Source: Tetraselmis striata (taxonomy: Eukaryota > Chlorophyta > Chlorodendrophyceae > Chlorodendrales > Chlorodendraceae). Taken from it: a DNA stretch of 64,000 nucleotides. Location: assembly GCA_006384855.1 (NCBI GenBank), contig VCJN01002407.1:186001-250000 (forward strand), in the 5' to 3' direction. Shown here in pieces: positions 53,666-64,000 of the stretch. The position numbers were made by a program, and so were the translations under genes. The notes beneath the pieces were generated by a model that worked only from the letters and a program-made list of their open reading frames with translations, ran no database searches and was not told the origin of the DNA. Within the stretch, counting starts at the first letter, position 1. Each line of letters starts with the position of its first letter.

Positions 53666-55173
53666 CTGCCTTAGCCGGCTTCTTCTTCACGCTCTTCTTC
53701 GCAGACAGCGGGTTGGGGCCCTGGAATCCGCCGCCACAGACCTATGAGTCGACCCCCAACAGCCCATCCCCCGCCGTGCGCACACACTGGCAGCAACAGC
53801 GGCCACAGGGGTGGTACCGGGGTGACCGCATGGAGGGGGGGAGGGAGACCTTGGCTTTCTTCCTCCGGAATATTGACTTCTCCTTCTGCGCCCCGATGTC
53901 CTTCAGGATCTCTCTCTCGGCGCTGCCCATGGCGTTGTGCGCGTCCTCGCTCTGCGCCCACCGCATCCCTCAGTCACCACCCGCAGCGATGCTTCGCCCT
54001 CACTTGCCCCAGCGCTGTGGTGTGGCCCGCAGGGCATGCGTTTCCTCAATGCAGACCTCTGGGGAGCGTCAAAGGAGGAGGGGGGGGGGGGGGGGGGGGA
54101 GACTTTGCCCCCGGGGAGATGTGCACCTGCTTGGCGGAGTCCTCCTGCGATTCGGAGGGCTCCTCAAGCATGAGCCCATTGGCGTGCAGAAAGAGGCGCG
54201 GCACCGCCGGTATCTGCGCAGGGTTGGGCGCTAGTGGCGTCAGAGGGTGAAATGCAGGCATGCCGTATGCGCTGCCATGAGGCTCCTATTTGGCCAACAA
54301 GTCAGACTCCCAGCAGCTGCGCGGCCCGCATGCCCAACCTTGCCCAGCTTCCTCCGCAGCGCCGCATCCTGCGTGGCGACAAAGAAGTGCTCGTGGTTGC
54401 TGTCCCCTGTGAGGGGACACACCCAATGCCCAATCCAGATCAGCCGTCACCGCGCCGCAGGGAGGATGGTCAAGCACACACATGGCGTTGCAGTGGCCCC
54501 AATCCTCGCGCCCTGTTGAGCTGCTATTCGCAGTCCTCACCTATCAAGTCTGCAATGCACTCAGCGGCGCCCCACTCGCTGCCTTGATGCGGGCAGTCCG
54601 CCCCCTTGCACACCCTCCGCGCCAAGCGGCTGGTGTCTGATGCGCACACACCGGGAGCCCGATCCTGTCAGGAAGCAGTGGCGGTGTCTGCTGCGCGCTA
54701 TCCGCCGTGAGAGTGGAAGCACCTTTCATCTCTTCTCCGAGCTCCCGCAGCTCCTTGGTGACGCATTTAGACACAAACAGCTTCACGGGCGCGCCCAGGA
54801 ACTTCGTCAGCGCCTCCTGCAGCGGCGCCTGGCCCTGACTAGTCACACAGCAGACCCCCGTGGCGTCAGATGGCAGCGGGAAGGGCGCTGCCGCGGCCCA
54901 TGCCGGACCCCGTGCGCTGCTCCCAGATGGCAGCCGGGGACGCACCACGCTATGCTGTAGGCATGAATGAAGTTCCCATCCACCAGCACCTGAGCCAGCG
55001 GGTGACACGGTGCTGTCAAGATGCGCGCAGCAGGCTGCCGGATAGGGCGAAGGGATCAGGCCGGGGGTGGGTCGCTGCGGGCCAAGCCTCACCCGGAACG
55101 GCTCCTTGAAGCCGAAGGCGATTTTGAAGAAGCGCACGGTCCGCCGCGTGCTCTTGTGCTTCTTGCGGCGCAT
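53416..55173 (-). CDS. UTP23: rRNA-processing protein UTP23 (PIN-domain family)
   Basis: Nine exons on the minus strand: 55173-55093, 54989-54946, 54838-54723, 54636-54541, 54406-54339, 54213-54127, 53951-53850, 53720-53670, 53526-53416; 251 residues, close to the human length. Start MRRKKHKSTRRTVRFFKIAF; then VLVDGNFIHA, LFVSKCVTKELRELGEEMK, the Cys/His zinc site RVCKGADCPHQGSEWGAAEC, NHEHFFVATQDAALRRKLGK, IPAVPRLFLHANGLMLEEPS, then a basic tail with GPNPLSAKKSVKKK, a motif shared with animal UTP23. UTP23 acts in the nucleolus in the small-subunit processome and in release of the snR30/U17 snoRNP. The end of exon 2 is chosen to keep the frame and is the weakest border. Intron 8 seems to have a GC donor (AAG|GCAGCC) running straight into a 30-base G/C tract. 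Confidence 0.9.
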
Positions 55174-55397
55174 CGTGCGGAGTCGCGGGCGGCCCTACCT
55201 CGACAGCACCACCGGTGGGGCGGCGTGTGTCCTGCCGACGTACGACGCGGTGTTCTGGGTTGCTGCACTGGACTGGGCGGACCCTCACCTGTCGTTTTCT
55301 TGTAGTGGTGCGTTGCTGTCGGCCCGCCGCCGCCGCGCGGCCGCGATGTTCTCGACGCTTGGTCTATTTCGCCGACTTCGGAGCTGTGGTGACAGTG

Positions 55398-58150
55398 GCG
55401 GCGAAAAATAAAATTTTCGCCCCCAGGACAGGACTGGCACCAGTGAAACCAGGAACCAGGAACCCTTTTACCTACCCCTGGTGAAACCCTTGTAGAGTCT
55501 CTACGACGGCCGTCTCGAGTCACAAGGCAGCGATCCAGTCACGGAAAGCCCTGGGTAGGCGACGCTCCGTTATGGTCAACAAGCCGAGAACGCGCGCGTT
55601 CAATTCTTTCAACCATTCCGAAATGTTCCGCACACTGCCCGAGGCTGGACCCTGTTTGGCAGCCTATGTTGCGTTCGGCGATCATGCTTTATGGTCAATC
55701 AAGAGTCCAATCTGTGCGTTTTCGACGGCTACCAACCCGGTCTCTCTCTCCGGATTCCAAGCTGTCGAGGGGTCCGCCAGGGTTGCGTCCTTGGCCTCAT
55801 CATGTTCGCCGCCGTCGCTGCCCGAGTGTATGCTCGCATCGCCGGGGCTGCCCCCAGTCACTTCGTGTTGGCAGCCTTCTCTGACGACGCAAACCTGGTC
55901 GACACTAGTGACGGACTTGCGCTTGCTAAGTGGGTGGCCCCCTCCGCTTTTGCCGGCGTTGGGTTAAGCGTCACCATTCGCAAACGATAGGCGTATTGCC
56001 AGCTTGGCTCTTCGTCCCCGTTCGGTGCCCTTACTTCCTTTTGGTGTTGACAAATGGTGTTGCAGCCTCCTCGTCCGGAATCAAGGTTCTTGGTGCCCCA
56101 GTGGGCTCGGCCACTTTCGCCCGGGACTTGTTGGACAAAACGGTCGAAACATTTCACCAATTTGGCTCCCGGCTTATCGGTTTGGCCGACCACTTCCACT
56201 CCCACACTGCTACTCGTTTGCTGCAAGTTTGCGGCCGTCGTTTCGGCCACGACCTCCGCTCTACGCCTCGGGGCTTGGGTCGCTTTGAGGGGTATGGCGA
56301 CACTATTCCGCATCCTTCCTTGAAGATGCAAACGCCGCCGCGTTTTCAACGCCGGCATTTGGGGTGATGGCCCCGACCTCTTGGATACGCCCTCCATGCG
56401 CACGCAACTGTCCCTCCCGGTCCAATTTGGGGGCCTCGGCATCGGCGATAATGTGGTTATCGCAGATGCCTCCCACATCGGCGCTGCCGCCCTTGTGGTT
56501 GGCCAAGCTGTGACTTTCCTCCGTGCTCAACACGCCACCCTGAGCGACGCCGGCGCGTTCCTTTCCAAGCCGTGAGGCGTATCCAGCCCTCATAGCCTCA
56601 ACCTTGTTGGTGCGTCCTCGATTCACCAAGCTTTGGCCACCCGAGCGTTGGAGCCCGATACCGGCGCCAACGTGTCGGCGCCGATGTGGAGAGAACTGTC
56701 GAGCTTCGCGCTGCCCTTACCCGTGTCGTTCACGAGTGTGGAGACGCGGTGCTCGAGGATCTAGCGGGGCCGTTGGCCTTTGCCCTAAAGTTGCTCCCCG
56801 CAAAGCGCTCTCACGTTGCCCGTGCCGGCTGCTCCGCCGTTGGGGCTGAGCCGGCGTCTGCGTTGCGCTCGGCGGCCGACCTCCAAGCTATCCCGCATTA
56901 CTCGGACTTCCCCTTGCACTCCATGCGGAAAATCCAAGAAACCCTAAGCCACCGCATTCACACGGCGAGTCCGCTTCGCAAAGCTTGCTGCGCGTATGCC
57001 TACAAGCGGCCATGACAGTAACCGCTTCTGGGGCCGCCCGCCTCTTACGCGCTGCAACAGGGTTCCTGATGACTGATCCTCCAAGTGAGGGTCGCCTTGG
57101 TGAAGTCCGTGAGCGTTCCCCTGTGTACTACGATTCCATGTTCCGCGTTGCCGCTTGCCGCCCATTTGGCCTTCCGGCGGCTCCTGTCCTCTCCCTAGGC
57201 GAGCCTTGCCCTTGTATGTGCTTTTTGCTCCTTCTCGGTACAAGGCATGCTGGCCCGTTTTGAGGAAGTTGGCGTGGAATTCATCACTCCTTCGGCTTGG
57301 GCAGTCGCGTACCCTGATCACGTGGCACGTTGCTCTAGGGGCGACTCCAAGCACGCCGTACACGAGTGGGCGGCACATGGCCTTTCCGACGTTTGCCACG
57401 ACGTGAAGTCCGCCCTTCGGCGTGGGTGTCGAGATCCTCACGGACCCGTTGGTGCAAGTTTCTCTTCCGAAGGGCAGCGACGGCCGGCCGGCCGATGTTG
57501 GGCTTGTTGGGTATGGTTGTATCCGCGGGGATACGGTTGCTGTCGATACCACCATTGCCCCTATCCTCGGCGTGTCAAGCTCGGATCCAACGACTGCATT
57601 GCGGGTTGCATAGCGCCACAAAATCCAAAAGTATGACGAGGGTGTCCGAAACGCTGCCGGCATGCTTCGCTTTGTTCCTTTCGTCGTTTCCGAGTTCGAC
57701 TCGCTGGCCCCGCCGCACGCGGAGGCCTTCTTGGTGGAGCTCGCGAAAGCTAGCCACACATACACACTGGCCAAAAAATCGGCCAACTCTTGTCTGCGTG
57801 GCGCCGCCGTTTCTCCCTGCTCATCAAAATGGCACACGCAGACAACGTTCTTGGCGGGGTCGCGGCCGCGCGCGTGGCACGTGATGGTGGTCCTGCGTCT
57901 GCGTCGCGTCGCTCGTCGGCATGTATTGCTATGACCCTTGTCATATTGGCTGCAAGCGTACTCGCCGCGGCTGATGGCCTACCCTGGGGCGGCGGCCCCT
58001 TGCCCCTTGGTTCCTTGCAGCTTGGCGACTTCGTGGTTCCCTTGGCTCTTCCTTGGTTGTTGGCTCCCTGGCCTCCTGCTCGACCTTGGTTTCAGGCTTA
58101 CGTCTCTATTTTGCTGGCAACCTCTCATAGTTGCTGTTAGTTCTGTTTGT
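55398..58150 (+). mobile_element. decayed LINE with RT and restriction-like endonuclease
   Basis: Blocks in order on the plus strand: RAFNSFNHSEMFRTLPEAGP (motif A region, N-A-F-N), SCRGVRQGCVLGL (G-V-R-Q-G-C-x-L-G), AFSDDANLVD (catalytic pair as S-D-D rather than A-D-D), SSGIKVLGAPVGSATFARDL, HTATRLLQVCGRRF, LSLPVQFGGLGIGDNV, then CSRGDSKHAVHEWAAHGLSD and RPADVGLVGYG with AVDTTIAPILGV, then RFVPFVVSEFDSLAPPHAEA. A Cys/His knuckle followed by R-P-A-D-V...V-D-T-T-I is the pattern of the C-terminal restriction-like endonuclease of R2/CRE/NeSL-type elements. Blocks are spread over all three frames with several stops, so it is inactive. The 5' end coincides with the 160-base repeat also found at 32.18 and 39.77 kb. 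Confidence 0.65.
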
Positions 58151-58259
58151 AGAGCGCATATGTTAAAGCCCTGATGTAAAATAGCTTTTTTGGCAAATTG
58201 CCGAAGTACTCCGCCAGAATAATTGGAGACTAAACCCAAAATATTGTTTTAGGAAGGGG

Positions 58260-59240
58260 CGGCGCGGCCGCGCGCGTCGCGCGCCCTCCGCTTAGCAGGC
58301 GGCGTTACGAATACAACGACAATAACACCCCTATAGTGACTTTTGTGGACCCCCCCCCCCCCCCCCCCCCCCAGTGTCACTGTAAGGTGGTGTCACAATG
58401 GGGGGGGGGGGGGGGGGGGGGGGGGTCACTGTATGGGTGGGGAACATTGTGTAATAGTCACTATATGGGTGTTGTCCTCAGAAATATTGTTGCATGACCA
58501 GCAATGTGTGTATCCAATGGCGCGCTACCGCCCTTCTTAACCCGGTCGAAATGTGTGTATCCGTAATCTGCTCTATGTACCACACGGTATCCCTACGTGT
58601 CGCAGAAGGCTCGCTCGCACGCGGGGTGGAGCATGTTCGCCCCCGCTAGATAGCCGAAGTCCTCTGGGTCCGACTTGCACCCTGGCTGGCCGCATGCCTG
58701 CAAGGGATGCCGGTCGACGAGGTCACGGCCTGGGCACCAGTGGGGGGCGTCTGGCATGCATGTAGTCTACTTACGAACAAGTGACCTCTCTCCCCTTCTT
58801 CCTAGCCATCGTGCCGTTTCGGGCGCCAGACCCTGCCGGGCGCAACCTTGGCTCGCGGGGTGCGAAGGGCAATTAGAGCGAAAGTGCCGGCGGGCAGCCC
58901 ACGAACAGCGGCGGCGGCGGCGATATTGCGCCTCTGGGCGCTGCCGAGCGGGGCGCTGCTGTCGCGCGCGTACAGGTAGTAGCGCCGCCGGGCGCAACCG
59001 GCCGGCCGGGCTGCAACCGGGCGTAAACCTGTAAAAACCCCGATTTTCCCAGTGTTAAGCCCGTAGTGTCACTGTTAAGGTGTTGCCCCTAGTCTTAAGC
59101 GGCCAGTTTGTCCCCCCCCCCCCCCCCCTTCCCCGTCACTATAGGGGTGTGTCATAATAAGCAAGGAACCCCCCCCCCCCCCCCTGTGACCAGGGTAGTG
59201 TCACTATATAGGATGTCACTGTATGGGTGTTGTTGTAATT
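58260..59240. repeat. clustered GTCACTATA motif repeats with poly-C/G tracts
   Basis: The word GTCACTATATGGGTGTTG or close variants recurs near 58330 (inverted), 58375, 58428, 58457, 59066, 59135, 59196 and 59213, often next to poly-C or poly-G tracts. Between 58.5 and 59.0 kb lies unrelated GC-rich sequence with no gene recognised. Confidence 0.65.
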
Positions 59241-59589
59241 CAACTCATTATTCAAAACAATTATCTAACTTGTTAATATTCAACGCCGACACGCAACTGG
59301 TGCGACATCTGAACTAGCTGGAGAAGCGTTGCCCTCCCACAGGCAATAACAACCTAAGGAGAGACGGAAAAGGAAGATCAAGCGACGACACTAGGTTCAG
59401 GGCGTAGTGGGCCGCGGGGGTCGTAGGAACCTCGGCTATCCCACTATAAATAGTCAGGAGATCTACAAAATCCGGCTTAGTTCCGGCGTTTTAATCGCTG
59501 AATTATCGACAAGACTACCGTCTCGTCGCCTCTACCCGCTCTTGCTCCCCCCACCTCTGCCCGACCGAATCATGGCACCCATGCCAAGT

Positions 59590-60187
59590 CGCCCGACAGA
59601 GGCGGCCAAGGGGGGCGCTCACCTCGGACCCCGCCCCAATAGCACTGGCGGTTGAGCTACGTCGTTTGGGGAAGGACGGATATTATACTACAATTGATTG
59701 GCTGCGTCGTCGGCTTAGCGTTGCCGAAGTAAACAAGGACATGTTCGTAATGGACAACAAGGACGGCGGCGGAAAAGAGTTGAACATTATGTTGGCTCGT
59801 CATCTTTCGGGCCGAGACCAACTGATGGCATTGAGGTCAGCCGACCCGACTCGCCAAGTAGCGTCGTACGACAGCCTATTGGTGCGTATTTCGGGCACCG
59901 GCCCGCCGCCAGCTCTTTGCGGCGCACCACGGCGCACCCAGCGGGTGCCTAAACGGAATATACCGAAATATAAATTCTGTGGAACGTCATTTAGTAGGTG
60001 CTCTAGAATAGTGTGTCGTGGTTATCGCTTATTTCCCGGTAGATTGTGCTGCGAGGCAGTGCGCGAAAACGGCCTCTTGTCGGCCGCAACCGCGGACAGG
60101 CAGTGCCCTTTGGGCTCGCGGAGGGGGGCGATGCTCACGAGCCGAACTAGCACTACCTGCCATGGACGAAATAGGATAGGTCCATAG
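59590..60187 (+). CDS. hypothetical ORF of unknown origin
   Basis: An open frame with the protein-like stretch LRRLGKDGYYTTIDWLRR, then LSVAEVNKDMFVMDNKDGGG and KELNIMLARHLSGRDQLMAL. Codon use is less GC-biased than in the host genes, which suggests a mobile or foreign origin. The start is uncertain: an ATG at 59572 opens another frame that closes after 27 codons. After about residue 90 the frame becomes low in coding signal. No family recognised, and the flanks carry repeats. Confidence 0.3.
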
Positions 60188-60189
60188 CC

Positions 60190-62940
60190 TTTCTCATAGG
60201 GATGCTATACAAACATTGAGCTAGAGGTCGGGGGCTTCAGGGACGGTGCCTCATGTGCCCCCGATCCAAAAAACCGCCCGATCTTGGAATCCGCGCGTTC
60301 GGAAATACACCCCCGGCCTCAACCCCTCCTGTGGGGGCGCCTGGGGCAGCCCTATGCTTATCGATCGTATGAGCACTAATAGAGGCCCATACGCATGGCC
60401 GACGCCGGCTAACGATCATTTTGCGGTCAATCTCAGTATTGAAATTGAAAGTGATTTCAACGCGCTGGTCTGATGCTCTCCACCGCTCAGACTGAGTTGC
60501 TCTTAGGGCCTGCCATATGTAACCATAGTAGGGAACACATATAGTGTAATTACAGGTCAGGCTTCCGGCCATCCTCTACTTTCGTTTCCAAGCCCCGCCT
60601 CCTCCTTCCATCACGTGATCAATAGCTGTGTAAGTACAGCTCAGGCTTCCGGCCATCCTCTACTTTCGTTTCCAAGCCATGCCTCCTTCCATCACGTGAT
60701 CGAATCAATAGCTGTGTGTTCTCCGGATAACTAGGGGTAGTCGCCATAGTACGAGTGACTACCGCTAATTGGCAATACGGGGATTATGAATGCAGTACTC
60801 GCCCCGCCCCCGAAAAGGGTTTCCTGTACATTGGTAATGCACCGGCACCGCGCAATCTTCGACCGTCGTGCGCCTTGGCTCCACCTGCCGCCATCGCTAA
60901 AAATACCCCGCATGTCGCGGCGCTGATCGCCCCACCACGCCGGTTGTGGCGGCCCGCCGGCCTCGGCCGCGGTCCGCCGATGCTGCCTCCACCTCGCATG
61001 CATGAGCTCTTGCGGTAGGATCCCCAAGGGGGTCTTGAGGGGGAAAGGCGCCCCCCCCCCCCCCCCCCCCCCGGTCCGCGTGTCGTCGCTCCGGGGTCGG
61101 CAGGCTGGTCCTGCTCGCCCGCGCGCCGCTCGCCTCCGCAGCGCGCCTCGTCGTTGTAGCCGCCCGTCCATGGTCAGACCGAGCTGACCGTCAACTGACT
61201 TCTCCCGCTGCATGGCTGCGACTCCCTCCGGGCACTCCGGCTCCTGTCTCTTGGCCCCTGAGTCACTGCCTTGCCCGGCCTCTCCGCACCCGAACGCCCG
61301 CCCCGCCTTTAAGTGCCGGGCTCCCGTCTCCTCGCGCTCGCCGCCGCCCTCGCCCGTTCTCACGGGACGGCTGAGGGTTTCCCGGGTGTTCCGAACGGGT
61401 CGGCCGCAGGGCGCCGCCGAACACTCCGCTGTACTAGGCCGGGATTCGAGCGATTCACAGGTGAAACACATACCGGGGGGGGGGGGGGGGGGGAGGGGGG
61501 GGGGGTACGCCATATCTTTTGCATGTCGGTCGCGGGTTGTACAGAGGTAGGAGAATACGATTTTATTTCGAACAGCCCTCGCGAGTAGGCTGCCTCCGAC
61601 CGAGTCGTACAGACTCCCCTCCCCACCCGTAGGCGGATGTCGGAGACGCCGACGCAAGGCCGAGATCGTACAAGAATTATTTTTAGCAACCCCCGCCCGG
61701 CTTGCTGCCCGGCGGAGCCAGCAGGCGCTACCGGGACTACGAGTATTATTTAAAAAGCCCCCGTAGGGCTCCCTAGTCGTCGCATGATCCAAGCACCCGC
61801 CACAACCGGCCACCCCGCTCAGCCCCCTGCCGCACCCAGCCGGGCACGGGTCTTATTATGTAAAACAAATATCGACTCATTGTTTTGCACGGAGCTTGCT
61901 ACATATTACATCGTCTGCTTCCCCCCCGCCCGCCCTTCGCACGCCCCGCCGTGCGACTGTAGCCATTCGTTTTTCCGTCTGGGGCGGTCGCTCATCTCCC
62001 GCCCGCCCGCCGCCCTACGGCCGGCGGGCCAGATATGTCTCGGTAATGTGCATGCGCCCCCTCCCTCCCTTGAAATATTTAGTACTAGTAGTAGTTGGAG
62101 TTTCCTCTTTCTTTGTCTACTTAACAGGTGCGATACGGCACCATTACGGCGTCGCGACAGCCACACCCACCCTCCCCTCACTTCGTTCATTTTCGCGGGT
62201 TATGCCGAATCGGACCGCCGCCTGGGCTTTCTGGCCCCTCCCAAAAGCTTGTAATGGAGCCAAGGCAAGTTTTCGGCAAATTGCCTGCGCCTCCGCCGCC
62301 TCGCCATCCGCCCAACTCCCTGCTTGAAATACGAGTACGGGTACGTGCCGTGCAGTATATTTGCAGCATGCAATCGAGTATGATTTTGCCAATCCAGGGT
62401 GCGGAGGCTGATTCACACGGAAAAGCGCCATTGTATGGCTAGAAAGGTTCATCACCAAAAGGGGGGGTGTCAGAGGAGGAGCCCGTAGGGCGGAGGCGGA
62501 GGGCGCTGCCTAAGGGTCCGAGCTAGAAGATGGCCGACGAGATGTTGGTGGCTGTCCTAACTAGCTCCCCGCCGGCCGGGAGCGCGGGGCTCGCGGGCGA
62601 TGGGGCAGCCCGTACTACTGAAACCCGACGGTACAGGTTATCTAACCGGTTAAAACCACTAACAGACCGTTCGGGTCGCGCTAGGACAGTTATATTATTT
62701 AAAATACCCCATAAACCCGTTCAGATCATTTCAATATGCGATCGAGTCTGGTTTTGCCATTTTACACGCGGTTTGTTTACGCCTGCGAGCGTGAGCATCC
62801 CCATTTCCAAGCCGATTAATAAAACGGTCAAGATGGGACCATGATCAGCCACCACTCGTAGATGCGCGGACAACTATGCGCCACCCCCCATCGCATCACA
62901 CCAATAACGTGACATACATGCACATATTATAGCAGTCGGC
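60190..62940. other. no gene recognised; short duplications
   Basis: Contains an imperfect tandem duplication of about 84 bases (60555-60715), a poly-C tract near 61050 and a compound poly-G tract near 61475. A frame at 60246-60473 reads MPHVPPIQKTARSWNPRVRK but has no known family. The remaining frames are short and unsupported. Confidence 0.4.
60555..60715. repeat. about 84-bp tandem duplication
   Basis: The words TCAGGCTTCCGGCCATCCTC, TACTTTCGTTTCCAAGCC and TCCATCACGTGATC occur twice in the same order, followed each time by AATAGCTGTGT. TCACGTGA is a palindrome. Confidence 0.85.
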
Positions 62941-62949
62941 AGGCGTGCC

Positions 62950-63236
62950 GACCAAACGAACGCCTCTCCGCAGCAGGGTCACGGCTATCACGATTACTAC
63001 CAGCAACCGCCACGTGCGCAGAGGCAGCAAGCCCCGGCGGCAAAACGCCAACCGAACGACCATAATGCAGGGAATGGGTACTCAAGCGTCCAGCATGCCA
63101 GCGGCTACAATCAGCAACATCGATCCACCACAGAAACTGGAGCACCCATGGCGGGAAGACCAGGCGGCCAACCGGCATTCGCAAAATCAGCAACCAAGCG
63201 ACCAGTATTGGCAGCCGCAGTCTGCAGCTGGTCATG
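62950..63236 (+). CDS. Gln/Asn-rich open frame, possible exon
   Basis: A frame of about 95 codons without stops reads ASPQQGHGYHDYYQQPPRAQ, then NDHNAGNGYSSVQHASGYNQ, and ends shortly after. The Gln, Asn, Tyr, Gly richness is prion-like and resembles RNA-binding-protein linkers. No ATG opens it, so it would be an internal or terminal exon; no neighbouring exon was found. It may also be a chance frame. Confidence 0.25.
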
Positions 63237-63239
63237 GCC

Positions 63240-64000
63240 TTGAAGATGTCTTGAGTTGTAGAAGGGGTCTCGCGCCGAGAGATTAAGAACCTCGATCGAG
63301 GCGCATGCGCATACCAGACGCGGACGGGATATGTCGACGGCGCGGCACATGCCGGACGTGTCGCGGAATTAAGGCGCCGTCTCCCGACGGCGCCCTACAA
63401 CATTTTGCCGCGCGCGGTGGTGGAGCGGCCAAGTTGGCGACGAGTGCCCAGTAGAGCAACGGCGCAGACACCATTAGGACGAGTACCGCTGCGCGCACGG
63501 GCACGCGAGTGCGCCGCGTACAGCCATGTGAAGTACCGGTACGCTGTTCGTGACGCGACGCGGTAATAACTTTGCACCTGTACTGGCGATGCACACCACG
63601 AGGGTTGGACACGTAACCCTGCGCAATGACAATAATGATGTAAGACCGCTGCCATCACCAACGGCGGTCGTCTCGCCGCCTCGCGTGAAGGGCAGCGCGT
63701 GAAACGCACAACGCTTTGGGGCGTGGGCATGTGGCCCGCAGTGTGGTCGTGCCGTGCCGGCTCTTGGGTGTGTCGGGGTCGATTGTCAGCGGCTTCGCAG
63801 AAGACCCGCCGACTCGGTAAGCTGTCACCGCGGGTTTGGCTTCGCGGAGTGCGGTGAGGCGGCCGCCGCTGCTGCACCAACGACGATTGCCGACCACCTT
63901 ACAAGTCGCACACATATGTTGTCGCCACGAAATGCACAAGTCGCGTTGGGTGGCGGAGCTGTCACCCGGCGCGCGGCCAGCTCGTGTTGTTACAGATGAG
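63240..64000. other. right end, no gene recognised
   Basis: GC-rich sequence with overlapping short frames on both strands. Nothing stands out as coding, RNA or repeat. A gene could start here and continue past the window. Confidence 0.4.

Noticed and set aside
1..64000. tRNA, rRNA and snRNA genes
   Set aside because: Scanning by eye for T-loop and rRNA core words found nothing convincing; a covariance-model search would decide.

Overview
This window is nuclear DNA from a GC-rich eukaryote, most likely an alga. The genes carry many introns with GT-AG (a few GC-AG) borders. There is no operon structure. One conserved gene encodes glucose-6-phosphate dehydrogenase with an N-terminal extension that looks like a targeting peptide. 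The lineage cannot be fixed from sequence alone; a stramenopile or a green alga would both fit. A striking trait is the large number of pure poly-C/poly-G tracts of about 15-55 bases, mostly inside introns or between genes.

Host genes found by following exons and splice sites: an alanine/glutamate-rich coiled-coil protein (2835-4535, +); a major facilitator transporter (11724-14953, +); a calcineurin-B-like EF-hand protein (33212-34240, +); a small cysteine-rich, probably secreted protein (34448-34957, -); a membrane-anchored glycoside-hydrolase-like protein (35893-38527, -); an unrecognised protein (39483-41136, +); glucose-6-phosphate dehydrogenase with 11 exons (41942-47220, -); a MED19-like Mediator subunit (48857-50304, -); ARPC1 of the Arp2/3 complex with 7 exons (51121-53037, +); and the rRNA-processing factor UTP23 with 9 exons (53416-55173, -). 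From 33 to 55 kb the genes are compact: MED19/ARPC1 diverge and ARPC1/UTP23 converge with under 400 bases between stop codons.

The rest is repeat-rich: a decayed DIRS-like retroelement (about 6.6-9.9 kb, -); two related decayed LINE copies in opposite orientation (about 16.1-17.4 kb, -, and 29.76-32.16 kb, +); a Gag-like ORF with RGG box and zinc knuckle (19.1-21.38 kb, +); a second LINE with reverse transcriptase and a probable C-terminal restriction-like endonuclease (55.4-58.15 kb, +); and short repeats derived from it, one sitting in an intron.

The most interesting part is 21341-29757. It is bounded by a perfect 22-bp inverted repeat and holds a BED-type zinc-finger ORF, a Tudor-like segment, a 480-bp in-frame minisatellite, a cysteine-rich PiggyBac-like tail, an array of about 366-bp units that are themselves long imperfect palindromes, and a hAT-like C-terminal segment. 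It may be one large DNA transposon or a nest of several. A second small inverted-repeat element pair, one nested within the other, lies at 35162-35841.
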